Both the position numbers and the translations under genes were made by a program. Shown in pieces: positions 16,671 to 25,837 of a stretch of DNA of 64,000 nucleotides; positions within the stretch are counted from its first letter, which is position 1, and each line of letters begins with the position of its first letter. The notes beneath the pieces were generated by a model. The model was not told the DNA's origin, ran no database searches, and worked only from the letters and a program-made list of their open reading frames with translations. This stretch comes from Cellvibrio fontiphilus (GTDB lineage: Bacteria; Pseudomonadota; Gammaproteobacteria; Pseudomonadales; Cellvibrionaceae), in the NCBI RefSeq assembly GCF_035317345.1, contig NZ_JAYKTU010000009.1. The stretch is one strand, 5' to 3'.

Positions 16671-17066
16671 ATGATCAAGCGTGTAGGAAATACCGATATA
16701 CAACCAAAACACAAAGCGAGTTGTCACTGCGGTGCAGTGGAATTGGAGATTGATTTGCCCGATGGAATTGTAGATCCGCGCCGTTGTGATTGCTCTATCT
16801 GTCGGCGAAAGGGTGCTGTTGTGGCTTCCGTTGTGTTGTCGGGGATTAGAGTTGTAAAAGGTGAGGATGTGCTAAGGCTTTACCAATTCAATACGCATGA
16901 GGCGAAACATTATTTTTGTTCGGTGTGTGGTATCTATACCCATCACCAGCGCCGATCTAATCCAGCGTTATACGGGTACAACGTGGGGTGTTTGGAAGGA
17001 GTTAACCCTTTTCTCATTGCTAATGTACCAGTGAATGATGGAGTTAATCACCCTGCAGATCGTTAA
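16671..17066 (+). CDS. GFA/CENP-V domain zinc protein
   Basis: A 131-residue protein of the GFA (glutathione-dependent formaldehyde-activating enzyme-like) family. Zinc-binding cysteines are visible: CHCGAVELEID near residue 19, RRCDCSICRRKGA near 43, and FCSVCGIYTHH near 87. Founder enzymes promote the formaldehyde-glutathione adduct, but most members are uncharacterised, so no reaction is claimed. AAAGGAGC ahead of ATG 16671 is a good ribosome binding site. It lies between the flavin reductase-like and GNAT genes in one direction; the last two are visibly more AT-rich than their neighbours, hinting at later acquisition. Confidence 0.85.
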   Translation: MIKRVGNTDIQPKHKASCHCGAVELEIDLPDGIVDPRRCDCSICRRKGAVVASVVLSGIRVVKGEDVLRLYQFNTHEAKHYFCSVCGIYTHHQRRSNPALYGYNVGCLEGVNPFLIANVPVNDGVNHPADR

Positions 17067-17095
17067 GTTAAACAGAAATAAATAAGGCTCATACA

Positions 17096-17596
17096 ATGGA
17101 TTTAATAATACGTGAATTTGAAATGGGTGATGATGTTGAAAAACTGACTGATTTAATCCGTGCAGCTTATGCGCCTCATGCTGCTGCCGGATTAAAATAT
17201 TGGGCTACTCACCAGAGTGTAGAAGATACAAAAAAGCGAATAGCTTCAGGTACATGCTTGGTTGCGTTGCGTGAACGGGAGTATGTGGGTACGGCACTTT
17301 TTCGTCGCCATAATCCTGAATCTATGCTACCGCTATATCGAGAACCGAGTGTAAGAGCCTTGGCGCAGTTTTGCGTAGCGCCTAAATACAAAGGTATGGG
17401 GTATGGCAAAGCGATTCACGATCATGGTGTTGCTTTAATGAGAGTTGCAGGAGTTAAAACTATGGCGTTGGATACAGCCGCTCCGGCAACTGCGTTAATC
17501 AACATGTATTCATCCTGGGGGTATGTTCTAGTGGGAGAATGCGATTGGCGACCGTTTACGAATTACCCTAGTGTGGTAATGGCTATGAGTATATGA
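17096..17596 (+). CDS. GNAT family N-acetyltransferase
   Basis: A 166-residue acetyl-CoA-dependent acetyltransferase. The GNAT core is visible: REFEMGDDVEKLTDLIRAAY at the start, strand ALREREYVGTALF, then RALAQFCVAPKYKGMGYGKAIHDHG (motif A, with the acetyl-CoA pyrophosphate loop KGMGYGK), and TALINMYSSWGYVLVGE (motif B). The acceptor is unknown; small molecules, antibiotics or protein N-termini are all possible in this family. AAGGCTCAT precedes ATG 17096. It ends 14 bases before the stop of the convergent AraC gene. Composition is AT-rich relative to the region. Confidence 0.87.
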   Translation: MDLIIREFEMGDDVEKLTDLIRAAYAPHAAAGLKYWATHQSVEDTKKRIASGTCLVALREREYVGTALFRRHNPESMLPLYREPSVRALAQFCVAPKYKGMGYGKAIHDHGVALMRVAGVKTMALDTAAPATALINMYSSWGYVLVGECDWRPFTNYPSVVMAMSI

Positions 17597-17610
17597 ATTT
17601 TTTAAAGTTA

Positions 17611-18654
17611 TTAGCTGCGTGCCGCCAACAACGTTAATCCCGTCCATTTCTTAAACGCGCGCCGTAAATTGGCGACATCATGAAAATGTAATTTTTTTGC
17701 GACTTGCTCGCTGCTCCAGCCTTCCTGATTAATCCAATAAACGGCGAGGTCTTTGCGTACCTGATCGTAAATGGCTTGAAAGTGGCTGCGGTGTTTTTTG
17801 AGTTTGCGTTTAAAAGTCGCGCTACTCATGCCGAAGTCGGCAGCGGTTTGTTCTAAATTCGGATCAGTAGCGATATTGCTATGCAGGTAATCATAGACAG
17901 CGGCAAGAAAGCCTTTCGTGGGAATATTTACCGTGTTGCGTGAAGCGGCTAAAAAATTTTCCACTGACGCATGTGTGTTTTTTGCCCAGGCTTGATAACA
18001 ATATTCGCGGTGGATAACCATGGCATTACGTTGGCAATCAAAGTGAATATTCCCGCCCAGGTGTACTTCATACTGTTCGATATAGACTGGTGCCTTATGG
18101 GAAAAATAAAATTGCCAAGGCAAACGGCTGTTGGAGCGCCAGCGCGCAAGGCTGCTGATAGCAGTAGTTAACGCTTCTACTAAAAAAATAAATGAATCCT
18201 CCGCGCCACAGGCATCTTGCCAATAGAGCACCAGCTCATCACCTTCATAGCAGCGGCGAATATTAATCAGTGGGCTTAAAAACGCTTGGTGTTCTACTAG
18301 GGCATCAATCAATTCATCGAGATTGGTTGAAGCCATTAATTGATCGCTAATAACCGCAATCTTGCCCGGTAACAATTGGTGCCCCACTAAAAAGCTGAGG
18401 TCGTCAGCGGAAGTATTTTTGGTGATGTTTTGGATTAATTGCAGCAGTTGTTCCGGGCAGATGCGGTGATCCGGGCGATGAATGTCCTCGCAAAAAATAC
18501 CGGTGTGGCGCAGCAGTTTGTGTTCTGGAATTACCCTTGCCTGTGCCAGCTCGATTAACTCTGCTGGCCAAAAGTGTGAGTGCACAATAGTGCTGTCCCG
18601 CTCGTAATAAACCGGCGGCACAGAGCGCAGCGGAAGCTCGACAGACTTGCTCAT
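17611..18654 (-). CDS. AraC family regulator with OruR/ArgR-type N-terminal domain
   Basis: A 347-residue transcription factor. The N-terminal ~200 residues resemble the arabinose-binding-like domain of the OruR/ToxR-type AraC group (ICPEQLLQLIQNITKN, DLSFLVGHQLLPG). The C-terminal ~100 residues hold two AraC helix-turn-helix motifs (LEQTAADFGMSSATFKRKL and EQVAKKLHFHDVANLRRAFKKWTG). ATG 18654 is chosen because it begins one base after the stop of the upstream GGDEF gene; a longer start at 18699 would overlap it. The two form an operon, so the membrane GGDEF protein and this regulator are presumably functionally linked. Ligand and targets unknown. Confidence 0.84.
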   Translation of the reverse strand: MSKSVELPLRSVPPVYYERDSTIVHSHFWPAELIELAQARVIPEHKLLRHTGIFCEDIHRPDHRICPEQLLQLIQNITKNTSADDLSFLVGHQLLPGKIAVISDQLMASTNLDELIDALVEHQAFLSPLINIRRCYEGDELVLYWQDACGAEDSFIFLVEALTTAISSLARWRSNSRLPWQFYFSHKAPVYIEQYEVHLGGNIHFDCQRNAMVIHREYCYQAWAKNTHASVENFLAASRNTVNIPTKGFLAAVYDYLHSNIATDPNLEQTAADFGMSSATFKRKLKKHRSHFQAIYDQVRKDLAVYWINQEGWSSEQVAKKLHFHDVANLRRAFKKWTGLTLLAARS

Positions 18655-18655
18655 A

Positions 18656-19585
18656 TCAAGCAGCGCGCAACTGTTGCGAGTCGCGCTGTTCCTTGGCATG
18701 GAGTAATGCTTGGGTGGCGCGGGCGATTAGGCTATCGGGTGTATCTGCCTCTGCCGTCTGCCCGCAGCTGAAGGCTATGCCGATGCTCACGGAATGAAAA
18801 ATACTGTCCTGCTGTTGTTGCGGTTTAAAGGCAAAATGGCGCACTGCCTGGGATATTTCCGCCGCAATAGTATTGGCCATGAGTTTGCCTGTGTTCGGCA
18901 GCAACAGCGCAAAACGATCACCTGCATAACGGCAGAGTAAATCATTGCGGCGAATATTGAGCAGCAATAACTCACTTAACGAATGTAATAGATTGTCACC
19001 TTCACGATTTCCATAGCGGCGATTAATCTGCGCAAAATTATCAATATCAATCAGCACTAAGGCCAGCGGATTTTCCTGATTACCCTGTGCCAATTCGTGC
19101 TGTAATTGCACGCGTAAATAATGTGCGCCGCTTAAACTGGTGGTGAAGTCAAGCCCTCGGTGCTCACGAAAAAGCCGCTCACGTTTACGCAATTGTTCAG
19201 TAATTAATAGCTGTTCTTTGTGCCAGTGATAAATGCCCAAGGTTAATAAAATTAACCCTATTGGCATAAAGCCCGATTCAATCCAGTGATCCCAGAGTGC
19301 CCCTTCGGGAAAATAAATGAACTCGTCCAACCAATCCTGAAAGCCGGCAATAAATACCGCACTCAACCCCAAGCTGAGAAATTGTGTCACTCGCCCTGCG
19401 GGGCGGCTGTGCAGAATCAATAACAGCCAAATTAGCGCCAGCAACGCCAAGCCGCCCTCGCCAACTATATCTAGCCAATTCCATTCGCTAGTGGTTTTTA
19501 TATCGCCACTGGCAAGGCTGCCAACTAAAGCCAGATTGGCCGCCAGTGCGAGAAAAAGCAGTTTCCATTTGTGTAGTGCGAGCAT
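18656..19585 (-). CDS. Membrane GGDEF-domain protein with degenerate active site
   Basis: A 309-residue protein: four hydrophobic segments in the first ~130 residues (an inner-membrane sensor region), then a GGDEF domain. The Mg-binding DIDNF element and the helix-turn RYGNREGDNLL are kept, but the signature GGDEF is changed to A221-G-D-R224-F225. The Arg in place of the catalytic Glu should abolish cyclic-di-GMP synthesis. A residual GTP- or effector-binding role is possible. ATG 19585 is used; GTG 19600 is an alternative. It is followed with one base between by the AraC-type gene, suggesting a signalling pair. The promoter region is shared divergently with the phytate-type TonB receptor. 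Confidence 0.78.
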   Translation of the reverse strand: MLALHKWKLLFLALAANLALVGSLASGDIKTTSEWNWLDIVGEGGLALLALIWLLLILHSRPAGRVTQFLSLGLSAVFIAGFQDWLDEFIYFPEGALWDHWIESGFMPIGLILLTLGIYHWHKEQLLITEQLRKRERLFREHRGLDFTTSLSGAHYLRVQLQHELAQGNQENPLALVLIDIDNFAQINRRYGNREGDNLLHSLSELLLLNIRRNDLLCRYAGDRFALLLPNTGKLMANTIAAEISQAVRHFAFKPQQQQDSIFHSVSIGIAFSCGQTAEADTPDSLIARATQALLHAKEQRDSQQLRAA

Positions 19586-19824
19586 AGAGCGTGAATCCAC
19601 TGCAATGAAATATTAATGATGGCTGACACCCTTAACAAATTGTTGTGACATTTTTGTGACTGTGCGTGGCGATTTTTTCATTATATTTTTTAGTGAGGAA
19701 AGTCATAAAGGGAGGCAAATCAGCTCAGGGGTTTTATTTTGTATTGCTGGTTTGGTAACAGATGTGTCACAGAGCAGCCCTAGTTTGGCGCAGTGGAATT
19801 CAATCACTCGCTTGGGGGCTTATT

Positions 19825-22614
19825 GTGAACAAAAAATCAATCAAACAATCAATCAAAAAATTTAAAACAGACAACCTTTTTAATAAAAGCTGTTTGGCTT
19901 TGGTTATTGCCGGTATGTCACTGCATGCGTTTGCCGATGGCCGTATTGAGGGACAAGTTAGTGCAACAGAAAAAGGAATTGCGCTGGAGGGCGCAAAGGT
20001 GCGCATCAAGGAATTAAATCGCGAGGCAATAAGCCAGCGCGATGGCCGCTTTATTTTTGTGGATGTGAAGCCAGGTGAATATACCTTGGAGACGAGTTAT
20101 ATAGGTGCCGATAATATCTCGCGCAAAATCACAGTGACTGATTTAAGAACCACGCGCACTAATTTTCAATTACAAGGCGTTTCTGGATTAGTGGAGAACG
20201 TGATTGTGATCGGTCAAGCGGCGGGCATGAATAAGGCGCTCAATAAACAGCGCAGTGCCGACAATATTATTACTTCTGTGTCTGCCGATGCGATAGGCCA
20301 ATTCCCTGACACTAACGTGTCCGAATCCCTGCAGCGCTTACCCGGATTATCGATTGAGCGCGATCAGGGCGAAGGGCGCTATGTTCGCGTGCGTGGTATG
20401 AGTCCGGATTATAACGCCGTCACTATTAACGGCGTGGGCGTTCCCGGGCCGGATGCAGATCGTCGTGCGGTAGCGCTGGATGTTATCCCTTCTGATTTAC
20501 TTGAAAATTTAACCGTTACTAAAAGTTTGACACCTGATATGGATGCCAACTCCCTCGGTGGCAGTATTGATGTGCAGAGTTTGTCGGCGTTTGATCGCGA
20601 TGGTTTTTTCTATCAATTTACGGCAGAAGGCAGCTTTGATGAAAATACCGAAGAGTACAGTCCAAAACTGGCGGCAACGGCGAGTAATCAATTCAGTCTT
20701 GGCAACGGCGAAAAAAACCTCGGCGTCGCCTTTGGCGTTAGCTCTTTTAAACGCGAATTTGGTTCCGATAATGTGGAAACCGGCGGCGCCTGGGATTTTG
20801 AAGATGGTGAGGCGCGTCTGGAGGAGATGGAGCAGCGCGATTATCGCATTACGCGCGAGCGTTCGGGTTTAACCTTTAATTTGGATTATAAGCCCACAGA
20901 AGATACTGATCTTTATTGGCGCAATCTTTACAGTGAGTACACCGATGCGGAAATTCGCCTCGCCAATGTAATTGAATTTGAAGATGCAACCACTGCAGGC
21001 GAAACCGCTGCTGCTGAAGTGCAGCGAGAATTAAAAGATCGCATTGAAACCCAAAAAATTCTCTCTTCGGCGCTTGGCGGTCAAACTCGCCTGGATAAAT
21101 GGATAGTGGATTATCGCGTTGCTTACAGCAAATCCAGCGAAGACGAGCCGCAGAATATCGCCGGCGCCGTATTTAAAATTGATGACGCGGTGATTGCTGA
21201 CGAGGCGTTTGATGTTTCCTACAACAACAGCAGGAAAATAAGTTTATCTGCTCCTGCTGGGTTTTATCAAAACGCCAGTTATAAACTGGATGAGGTTGAG
21301 TTGGGCAGTACTAATACCAACGATGAAAGCACTGCGGTCAATATGGATTTTACTCGCGAGATGGAATTGGGCAGCAATGCTGCACAAATAAAATTTGGTG
21401 CAAAACATCAAGCGCGTAGCAAAGATAATGATTTGGCTGTTTGGATTTCTGAAGATTTTGTTGGCGATACCTCCCTAAGCGCTTTTTCGGGTGCGGCAGT
21501 GGATTACAAGTTTGGTCAGTTTGGTAATCAAATTAATGCGCGCGCGGTGACAGCAGCAGTTGGGGAGTTGGAGGACGATACCGTTGAATCCAGCATTGGT
21601 GATTACGATCTTACTGAAGATACCTCTGCTGCTTATATCATGGGGCGAATTGATATTGATAACTGGCGCGTCCTCACCGGTGTGCGTTATGAAAATACAG
21701 ACTTCACCGCAGAGGGCTTTTCGTATAACAGCGAAGACGATGCAATAACCACGCAAAGCTTTAGTAACTCTGATGATTACTTCTTACCTGCACTGCATAT
21801 TCGCTACAGCATCGATGATAAAACCCAGGTGCGTGCCGCCTGGACTAATTCTGTGGTACGCCCCGGTTTTGCACAATTGTCTCCCGGTCGTTTAATCGAA
21901 GAAGATGATGGTGATATCGAAGCTGAATTTGGCAACCCGGAATTAAAATCGCTTGAATCCAGCAATATTGATGTGGGTATTGAGCATTACCCGGGCATGG
22001 CTAGTGTGCTCTCCGCATTTGTGTTTTATAAAGATATAGATAATTTTGCCTATCAAACTGATTTGGGTGGAACTCCGGGTTATGAAGAGTTTGATAAAGC
22101 CTTCACATTTATAAATGGAACCAAGGCAGAGCTCACGGGGATTGAACTGGCGGCTTCAAAGCAATTCACCGAACTACCTGCCCCCTGGGATGGTTTATTA
22201 ATCGGTGCCAACGCAACTTTTGTCGACTCTACAGCAGAAATTGGCGGCTATGACGATGGCGAGTTTGTTGCGCGCGATATTCCCCTGCCAAGCCAATCAG
22301 ATCGCTCGGCGAACCTGATGCTGGGTTATGAATCTGATCGCATCAGTATGCGGTTATCGGCTAATTATAAATCCAATTATTTGCTGGAAGTATTGGAGCC
22401 AATGGACGCTAACTATGACACTTATGTGGATGATCAAGTCCAGTTGGATTTCTCGCTGCGCTATTTCTTGACGGATAGCATCAAGCTGCATTTTGAAGCA
22501 CTGAATTTAACCGATGAGATTTATTACTCCTACGTTAACAAGCCGCAATACAACGCCCAATATGAACGCTATGGTGCGACTTATAAACTGGGTGTGACTT
22601 TTATGCAGTTCTAA
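19825..22614 (+). CDS. TonB-dependent receptor with carboxypeptidase-like N-domain (phytate-type)
   Basis: A 929-residue outer-membrane receptor. After a signal peptide (cut near HAFA) comes a carboxypeptidase-regulatory-like domain (GRIEGQVSATEKGIALEGAKV; GRFIFVDVKPGEYTLET), then a plug domain (FPDTNVSESLQRLPGLSIER; RYVRVRGMSPDYNAVTING) and a barrel ending YKLGVTFMQF. This layout is the Xanthomonas/Caulobacter type of TonB receptor for sugar-like or phosphorylated substrates. GTG 19825 is chosen: GGGGG lies upstream and the N-terminus becomes a normal signal peptide; longer starts do not. The next gene encodes a beta-propeller phytase, a pairing known in phytate-using aquatic bacteria, so inositol phosphates are the likely ligand (inference). 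Confidence 0.88.
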   Translation: MNKKSIKQSIKKFKTDNLFNKSCLALVIAGMSLHAFADGRIEGQVSATEKGIALEGAKVRIKELNREAISQRDGRFIFVDVKPGEYTLETSYIGADNISRKITVTDLRTTRTNFQLQGVSGLVENVIVIGQAAGMNKALNKQRSADNIITSVSADAIGQFPDTNVSESLQRLPGLSIERDQGEGRYVRVRGMSPDYNAVTINGVGVPGPDADRRAVALDVIPSDLLENLTVTKSLTPDMDANSLGGSIDVQSLSAFDRDGFFYQFTAEGSFDENTEEYSPKLAATASNQFSLGNGEKNLGVAFGVSSFKREFGSDNVETGGAWDFEDGEARLEEMEQRDYRITRERSGLTFNLDYKPTEDTDLYWRNLYSEYTDAEIRLANVIEFEDATTAGETAAAEVQRELKDRIETQKILSSALGGQTRLDKWIVDYRVAYSKSSEDEPQNIAGAVFKIDDAVIADEAFDVSYNNSRKISLSAPAGFYQNASYKLDEVELGSTNTNDESTAVNMDFTREMELGSNAAQIKFGAKHQARSKDNDLAVWISEDFVGDTSLSAFSGAAVDYKFGQFGNQINARAVTAAVGELEDDTVESSIGDYDLTEDTSAAYIMGRIDIDNWRVLTGVRYENTDFTAEGFSYNSEDDAITTQSFSNSDDYFLPALHIRYSIDDKTQVRAAWTNSVVRPGFAQLSPGRLIEEDDGDIEAEFGNPELKSLESSNIDVGIEHYPGMASVLSAFVFYKDIDNFAYQTDLGGTPGYEEFDKAFTFINGTKAELTGIELAASKQFTELPAPWDGLLIGANATFVDSTAEIGGYDDGEFVARDIPLPSQSDRSANLMLGYESDRISMRLSANYKSNYLLEVLEPMDANYDTYVDDQVQLDFSLRYFLTDSIKLHFEALNLTDEIYYSYVNKPQYNAQYERYGATYKLGVTFMQF

Positions 22615-22669
22615 GGCTTTTACATAGCTACTGTGCAGGTTTGGTGTTGTATTTAAGGTGAGAATTTTT

Positions 22670-24649
22670 ATGAACAAATATGTTTTTCCTATAGGTGCCG
22701 TCGCGGTAAGTCTTGGTCTGTTATTTAACGCCTGTGCTTCGGCGCAGGCGCAAGCAATAAAACCCTTGGCTTTTACAGCAGAACTGATTGCTCCTTTGCC
22801 CTTGCAAAAAAATCAACAGCAGGGTTATTTAACCCTGGGTGATCAGGAGATTCACTGGCGCGATGATAAGGGGGAATCACTGGCGCAGTTAAACCAATCT
22901 GCCGAATTACTGGATTGGCGTTATCCGGTGACAATAACGGCGCACGGGAAAAGTGAATCGGTATTAATTGCAGCTACGGTTTTTTTACCTGAGCAACAGC
23001 CCGGATTAGTAATGTTAAACACAGCCAGTGGTGAACTGCGCGAATTACTGCGCGTGCCTAGCCCTGCGTTTAAAATAGAAAATATTTGTTTGAGTCATGC
23101 GGGCGGCGAACATTTATCGTTGTATTTAATTGATGAGCGCGGCACCGCCGAGCATTGGTTGGTCATTGACGCCGATGGTAAGCCGGATGCAAAACTTTTG
23201 CGCCGTGTCCCCATTGCACCTAACAGCAAAGCCTGTGCGGTAGATGATGCGCAGGATCTATTATTTGTTGCCGAAGAAGGTGTGGGTATTTGGGCGCAGG
23301 GTGCGAGTGAGGAGTCATCGCCTGGTCGCATTGCGGTGGATATGCAGCAGCCGTTTGGAAAATTGCCGGGCAGTGTGGAATCGCTCGCCGTTATGCCACA
23401 AGGTTTGGTTGCAGCAATTGCCGAAGAAAAACAACTCGCTGTTTATTCAGCTGTGCAGGGTGAATTTAAGCAACAGCAATTGATCGATTTACCGCAAACC
23501 GATGAGCCCGAAGTGGTTAAGGCTGCGTATGTGGCTGATCAAAATGCTGTGGCTTTAATCGTAAATGATGAAAAAACCGGTAGTTATACGCTGCAGTTGT
23601 CTTGGCGTACTGCAGCGCAGAAATCACCTGCGCATCCGATAGTCGCTGTGACTGCTGATGTGCAAACTGACTCGATGTTGCGTTTTGGTGATGCAGCAGA
23701 TGATCCCGCGATTTGGGTCAATAAAAAGCGCCCGCAAAAAAGTTTGGTACTCGGCACAAATAAACAGCAGGGTTTATTTGTGTACGACTTGCAGGGCCGC
23801 GAGGTTCAACATTTTAATACTGGCCGATTGAATAATGTGGATGTGCGTTATGGTGTGCGTCTGGGTAAAAAAATAGTTGATATTGCTGTGGCGACTAATC
23901 GCGATGACAACAGTTTATCTATTTACACCATAGACCCACGCAGTGGAAAACTGACCTTCTCCGGCAGTGTCGCCACCGATATGAAAGACATTTACGGTTT
24001 TTGTCTTTATCAATCACCGTTGAGGAACGCACAAGGCGAGGCGGCACTTTATGCTTTCCCCAACGATAAAAGCGGAGAGTTCCAGCAAATCCAGTTGAGC
24101 GCCGCAGTGAATGCTGCACAGAAGAATAGCCTGCAGTGGCAGGGGCAGGTCAAGCGCCGCTTTTATGTGGATAGCCAACCTGAGGGCTGTGTCGCCGACG
24201 ATAAAAACCAACGTTTATTTGTAGGTGAGGAGGACGTTGCGCTTTGGACTATTGGTGCTGAGCCTGACGCGGGCACAGCGGTGGAAAAAATTCTTGCTGC
24301 CGGAGATTTGCTGGTAGCTGACATTGAAGGCATTGGTGTTTACGCCGGCAAAACCGAGTCTTATCTGGTGGTTTCCAGTCAGGGCAACAACAGTTTTGTG
24401 GTGATGGATGCGTCAGCGCCCTATAGTCTGCGCGGTATTGTGCGCATCGCTTTGGATGCAGGTAATAACATTGATGGTGTTTCTGAAACCGACGGACTGG
24501 AAGTGACCAGTAGCAATTTGGGCGGTTTGTTTGCGGAGGGTATGCTGGTGGTGCAGGACGGCCATAAAGTAATGCCGGAAGCACCACAAAACTTTAAATA
24601 TGTGAGCTGGGAAAAAATTCGGAGAGCGTTAAATTTACCGGTGGATTAA
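22670..24649 (+). CDS. Beta-propeller phytase, tandem-domain
   Basis: A 659-residue exported enzyme (3-phytase type, BPP) that releases phosphate from phytate in a calcium-dependent manner. Signal peptide MNKYVFPIGAVAVSLGLLF, cut either at ASA or lipidated at the Cys in FNAC (an atypical lipobox). The C-terminal ~330 residues are a canonical BPP domain: RFGDAADDPAIWVN, LVLGTNKQQGLFVYDLQG, GRLNNVDVRYG, DSQPEGCVADD, and VADIEGIGVY. The N-terminal half is a degenerate second propeller, as in known dual-domain phytases. ATG 22670 follows AAGGTGAG. It lies 55 bases after the TonB receptor and probably shares its transcript, giving surface uptake and hydrolysis of inositol phosphates. Confidence 0.9.
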   Translation: MNKYVFPIGAVAVSLGLLFNACASAQAQAIKPLAFTAELIAPLPLQKNQQQGYLTLGDQEIHWRDDKGESLAQLNQSAELLDWRYPVTITAHGKSESVLIAATVFLPEQQPGLVMLNTASGELRELLRVPSPAFKIENICLSHAGGEHLSLYLIDERGTAEHWLVIDADGKPDAKLLRRVPIAPNSKACAVDDAQDLLFVAEEGVGIWAQGASEESSPGRIAVDMQQPFGKLPGSVESLAVMPQGLVAAIAEEKQLAVYSAVQGEFKQQQLIDLPQTDEPEVVKAAYVADQNAVALIVNDEKTGSYTLQLSWRTAAQKSPAHPIVAVTADVQTDSMLRFGDAADDPAIWVNKKRPQKSLVLGTNKQQGLFVYDLQGREVQHFNTGRLNNVDVRYGVRLGKKIVDIAVATNRDDNSLSIYTIDPRSGKLTFSGSVATDMKDIYGFCLYQSPLRNAQGEAALYAFPNDKSGEFQQIQLSAAVNAAQKNSLQWQGQVKRRFYVDSQPEGCVADDKNQRLFVGEEDVALWTIGAEPDAGTAVEKILAAGDLLVADIEGIGVYAGKTESYLVVSSQGNNSFVVMDASAPYSLRGIVRIALDAGNNIDGVSETDGLEVTSSNLGGLFAEGMLVVQDGHKVMPEAPQNFKYVSWEKIRRALNLPVD

Positions 24650-24712
24650 CAACTAAATAGCGAATCTTCTCTCAGGCCTTTTTGCTGATTTTTACAACAT
24701 CGTCGATCTTTA

Positions 24713-24749
24713 CAAATTCACTGGTCTTTATTGCAGGCCAGTGAATTTG
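24713..24749. terminator. Perfect hairpin between convergent genes
   Basis: CAAATTCACTGG (24713-24724) pairs perfectly with CCAGTGAATTTG (24738-24749) around a 13-base loop. It lies between the ends of the phytase and small lipoprotein genes. No good T-run follows on either strand, so it may be a processing or stability hairpin and not a classic intrinsic terminator. Confidence 0.55.
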
Positions 24750-24764
24750 CTTGTGCATAAAAAA

Positions 24765-25055
24765 TTATTGGCCTTTACGCGATTCACGAATATAAAAACG
24801 TGCATCTTTAGCGTGACGATAACAGTTATCAAAATTCTCTACGGTTTGCATGGTACGCGCGCTGGTGATTAGACCCAGTGCCTTGCTGTAGCTGACGGTA
24901 CCGCTAAATCCTTCTGCATCGGCAATGGATAATTCGGCCCAGGCGGCGTCCACTTCGGATGCGCAGGCACTGCGGTATTGGGTTTTACCGGCACAGGCCG
25001 ACAGCGCTAGAACGCCGATGAGTAAGCTGCTAACAAGCGAAAGTTTGGCTGACAT
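24765..25055 (-). CDS. Small lipoprotein of unknown function
   Basis: A 96-residue protein with a lipoprotein signal peptide (MSAKLSLVSSLLIGVLALSAC, lipobox LSAC) followed by AGK. The mature part has two further cysteines (one in RSACASEVD, one in FDNCYRHAKDAR) that could form a disulfide, and otherwise looks helical. ATG 25055 is preferred to 25067 because GGAG lies 8 bases before it. It is convergent with the phytase gene. I recognise no family. The helical, charged repeat-like pattern (LSIADAEGFSG, KALGLITSARTM) is similar to small envelope lipoproteins. Confidence 0.68.
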   Translation of the reverse strand: MSAKLSLVSSLLIGVLALSACAGKTQYRSACASEVDAAWAELSIADAEGFSGTVSYSKALGLITSARTMQTVENFDNCYRHAKDARFYIRESRKGQ

Positions 25056-25098
25056 AGGCCACTCCATGTAAGTGAACAGGATTTTTAATTCAGCGATC

Positions 25099-25142
25099 GG
25101 GTTAAACCTTTTCCGGGTATTACCGGAATTTGGATTTAACCC
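25099..25142 (-). terminator. Interrupted hairpin downstream of gluconokinase
   Basis: GGGTTAAA at 25099 pairs with TTTAACCC at 25135-25142, with an inner TTCCGG/CCGGAA stem around a GTATTA loop. It lies downstream of the gluconokinase stop on the minus strand and upstream of the small lipoprotein. It may be a gluconokinase transcript terminator without a long T-run. Confidence 0.45.
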
Positions 25143-25221
25143 GCTGCCAGAAGTTCCTATTCTCTACTGCACGGGGGCGAATGCAAGCGTTCTGTGTTGG
25201 CTGCGTAGAGGGGCGCTTGGC

Positions 25222-25791
25222 TCAGGCGGGTAGGGCTTCAGTCAGCAGTTGGCGATCAATTACTGCAATCGCTTCTTGTAATACCTCGGCAAAGGGCGCG
25301 CGCACATCAATTTCTACTACGTCGGCCTCGTTGCAGGGGCGCTCCAAACTTTCAAACTGGCTATTGACCAAACTGGGCGCCATAAAATGACCGGCGCGAT
25401 TATCCACTCGCTGTTGAATCGTGCCTATGTCGCCATGCAGGAACAGGAAGAGTGTTTTGCGTCCGGCCTTGCGCAATTCATCGCGATGGGCGCGACGCAG
25501 GCCGGAGAAGGCCAGGGTGGCGTGTTTGCCCTGGTGGGCCGGGGCGCTGAAATAATCGCGCATCCGCATCACCCAGGGCAGGCGCATGGCATCGTCCAGT
25601 GGCAGGCCTTGCGCCATGCGATCACGCGCCTCCTGACTGTGGAAGTCATCGCCATCCAGATACTCGTAGCCATAGTGTTTGGCAAGCGCTTGCGCCAAGG
25701 TGGATTTTCCACTGCCCGATACCCCCATCAGAATAATCAAATGAGTGCTGGCGTCCGGATTGCTGGGCTGGATGTGGCTGGGCGAGTGCAT
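25222..25791 (-). CDS. gntK: Gluconokinase
   Basis: A 189-residue cytoplasmic kinase making 6-phosphogluconate from gluconate and ATP. It shows the P-loop GVSGSGKSTL at residues ~23-32, the substrate-region DGDDFH near 49, SGLRRAHRDELR, and HFMAPSLVNSQFESLE near the C-terminus, all typical of GntK. Length fits the family. ATG 25791 is preferred to ATG 25851 because AGGAAG lies in front of it. The gene is divergent from a LacI-type regulator, with an operator-like palindrome between. In context it consumes gluconate released by the GH94 cellobionic acid phosphorylase 2.6 kb away, feeding the Entner-Doudoroff or pentose phosphate route. Confidence 0.94.
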   Translation of the reverse strand: MHSPSHIQPSNPDASTHLIILMGVSGSGKSTLAQALAKHYGYEYLDGDDFHSQEARDRMAQGLPLDDAMRLPWVMRMRDYFSAPAHQGKHATLAFSGLRRAHRDELRKAGRKTLFLFLHGDIGTIQQRVDNRAGHFMAPSLVNSQFESLERPCNEADVVEIDVRAPFAEVLQEAIAVIDRQLLTEALPA

Positions 25792-25837
25792 TAATTCTTC
25801 CTGAGCGTCGGGTGAATGACATTCTAACCTTGCAAGC

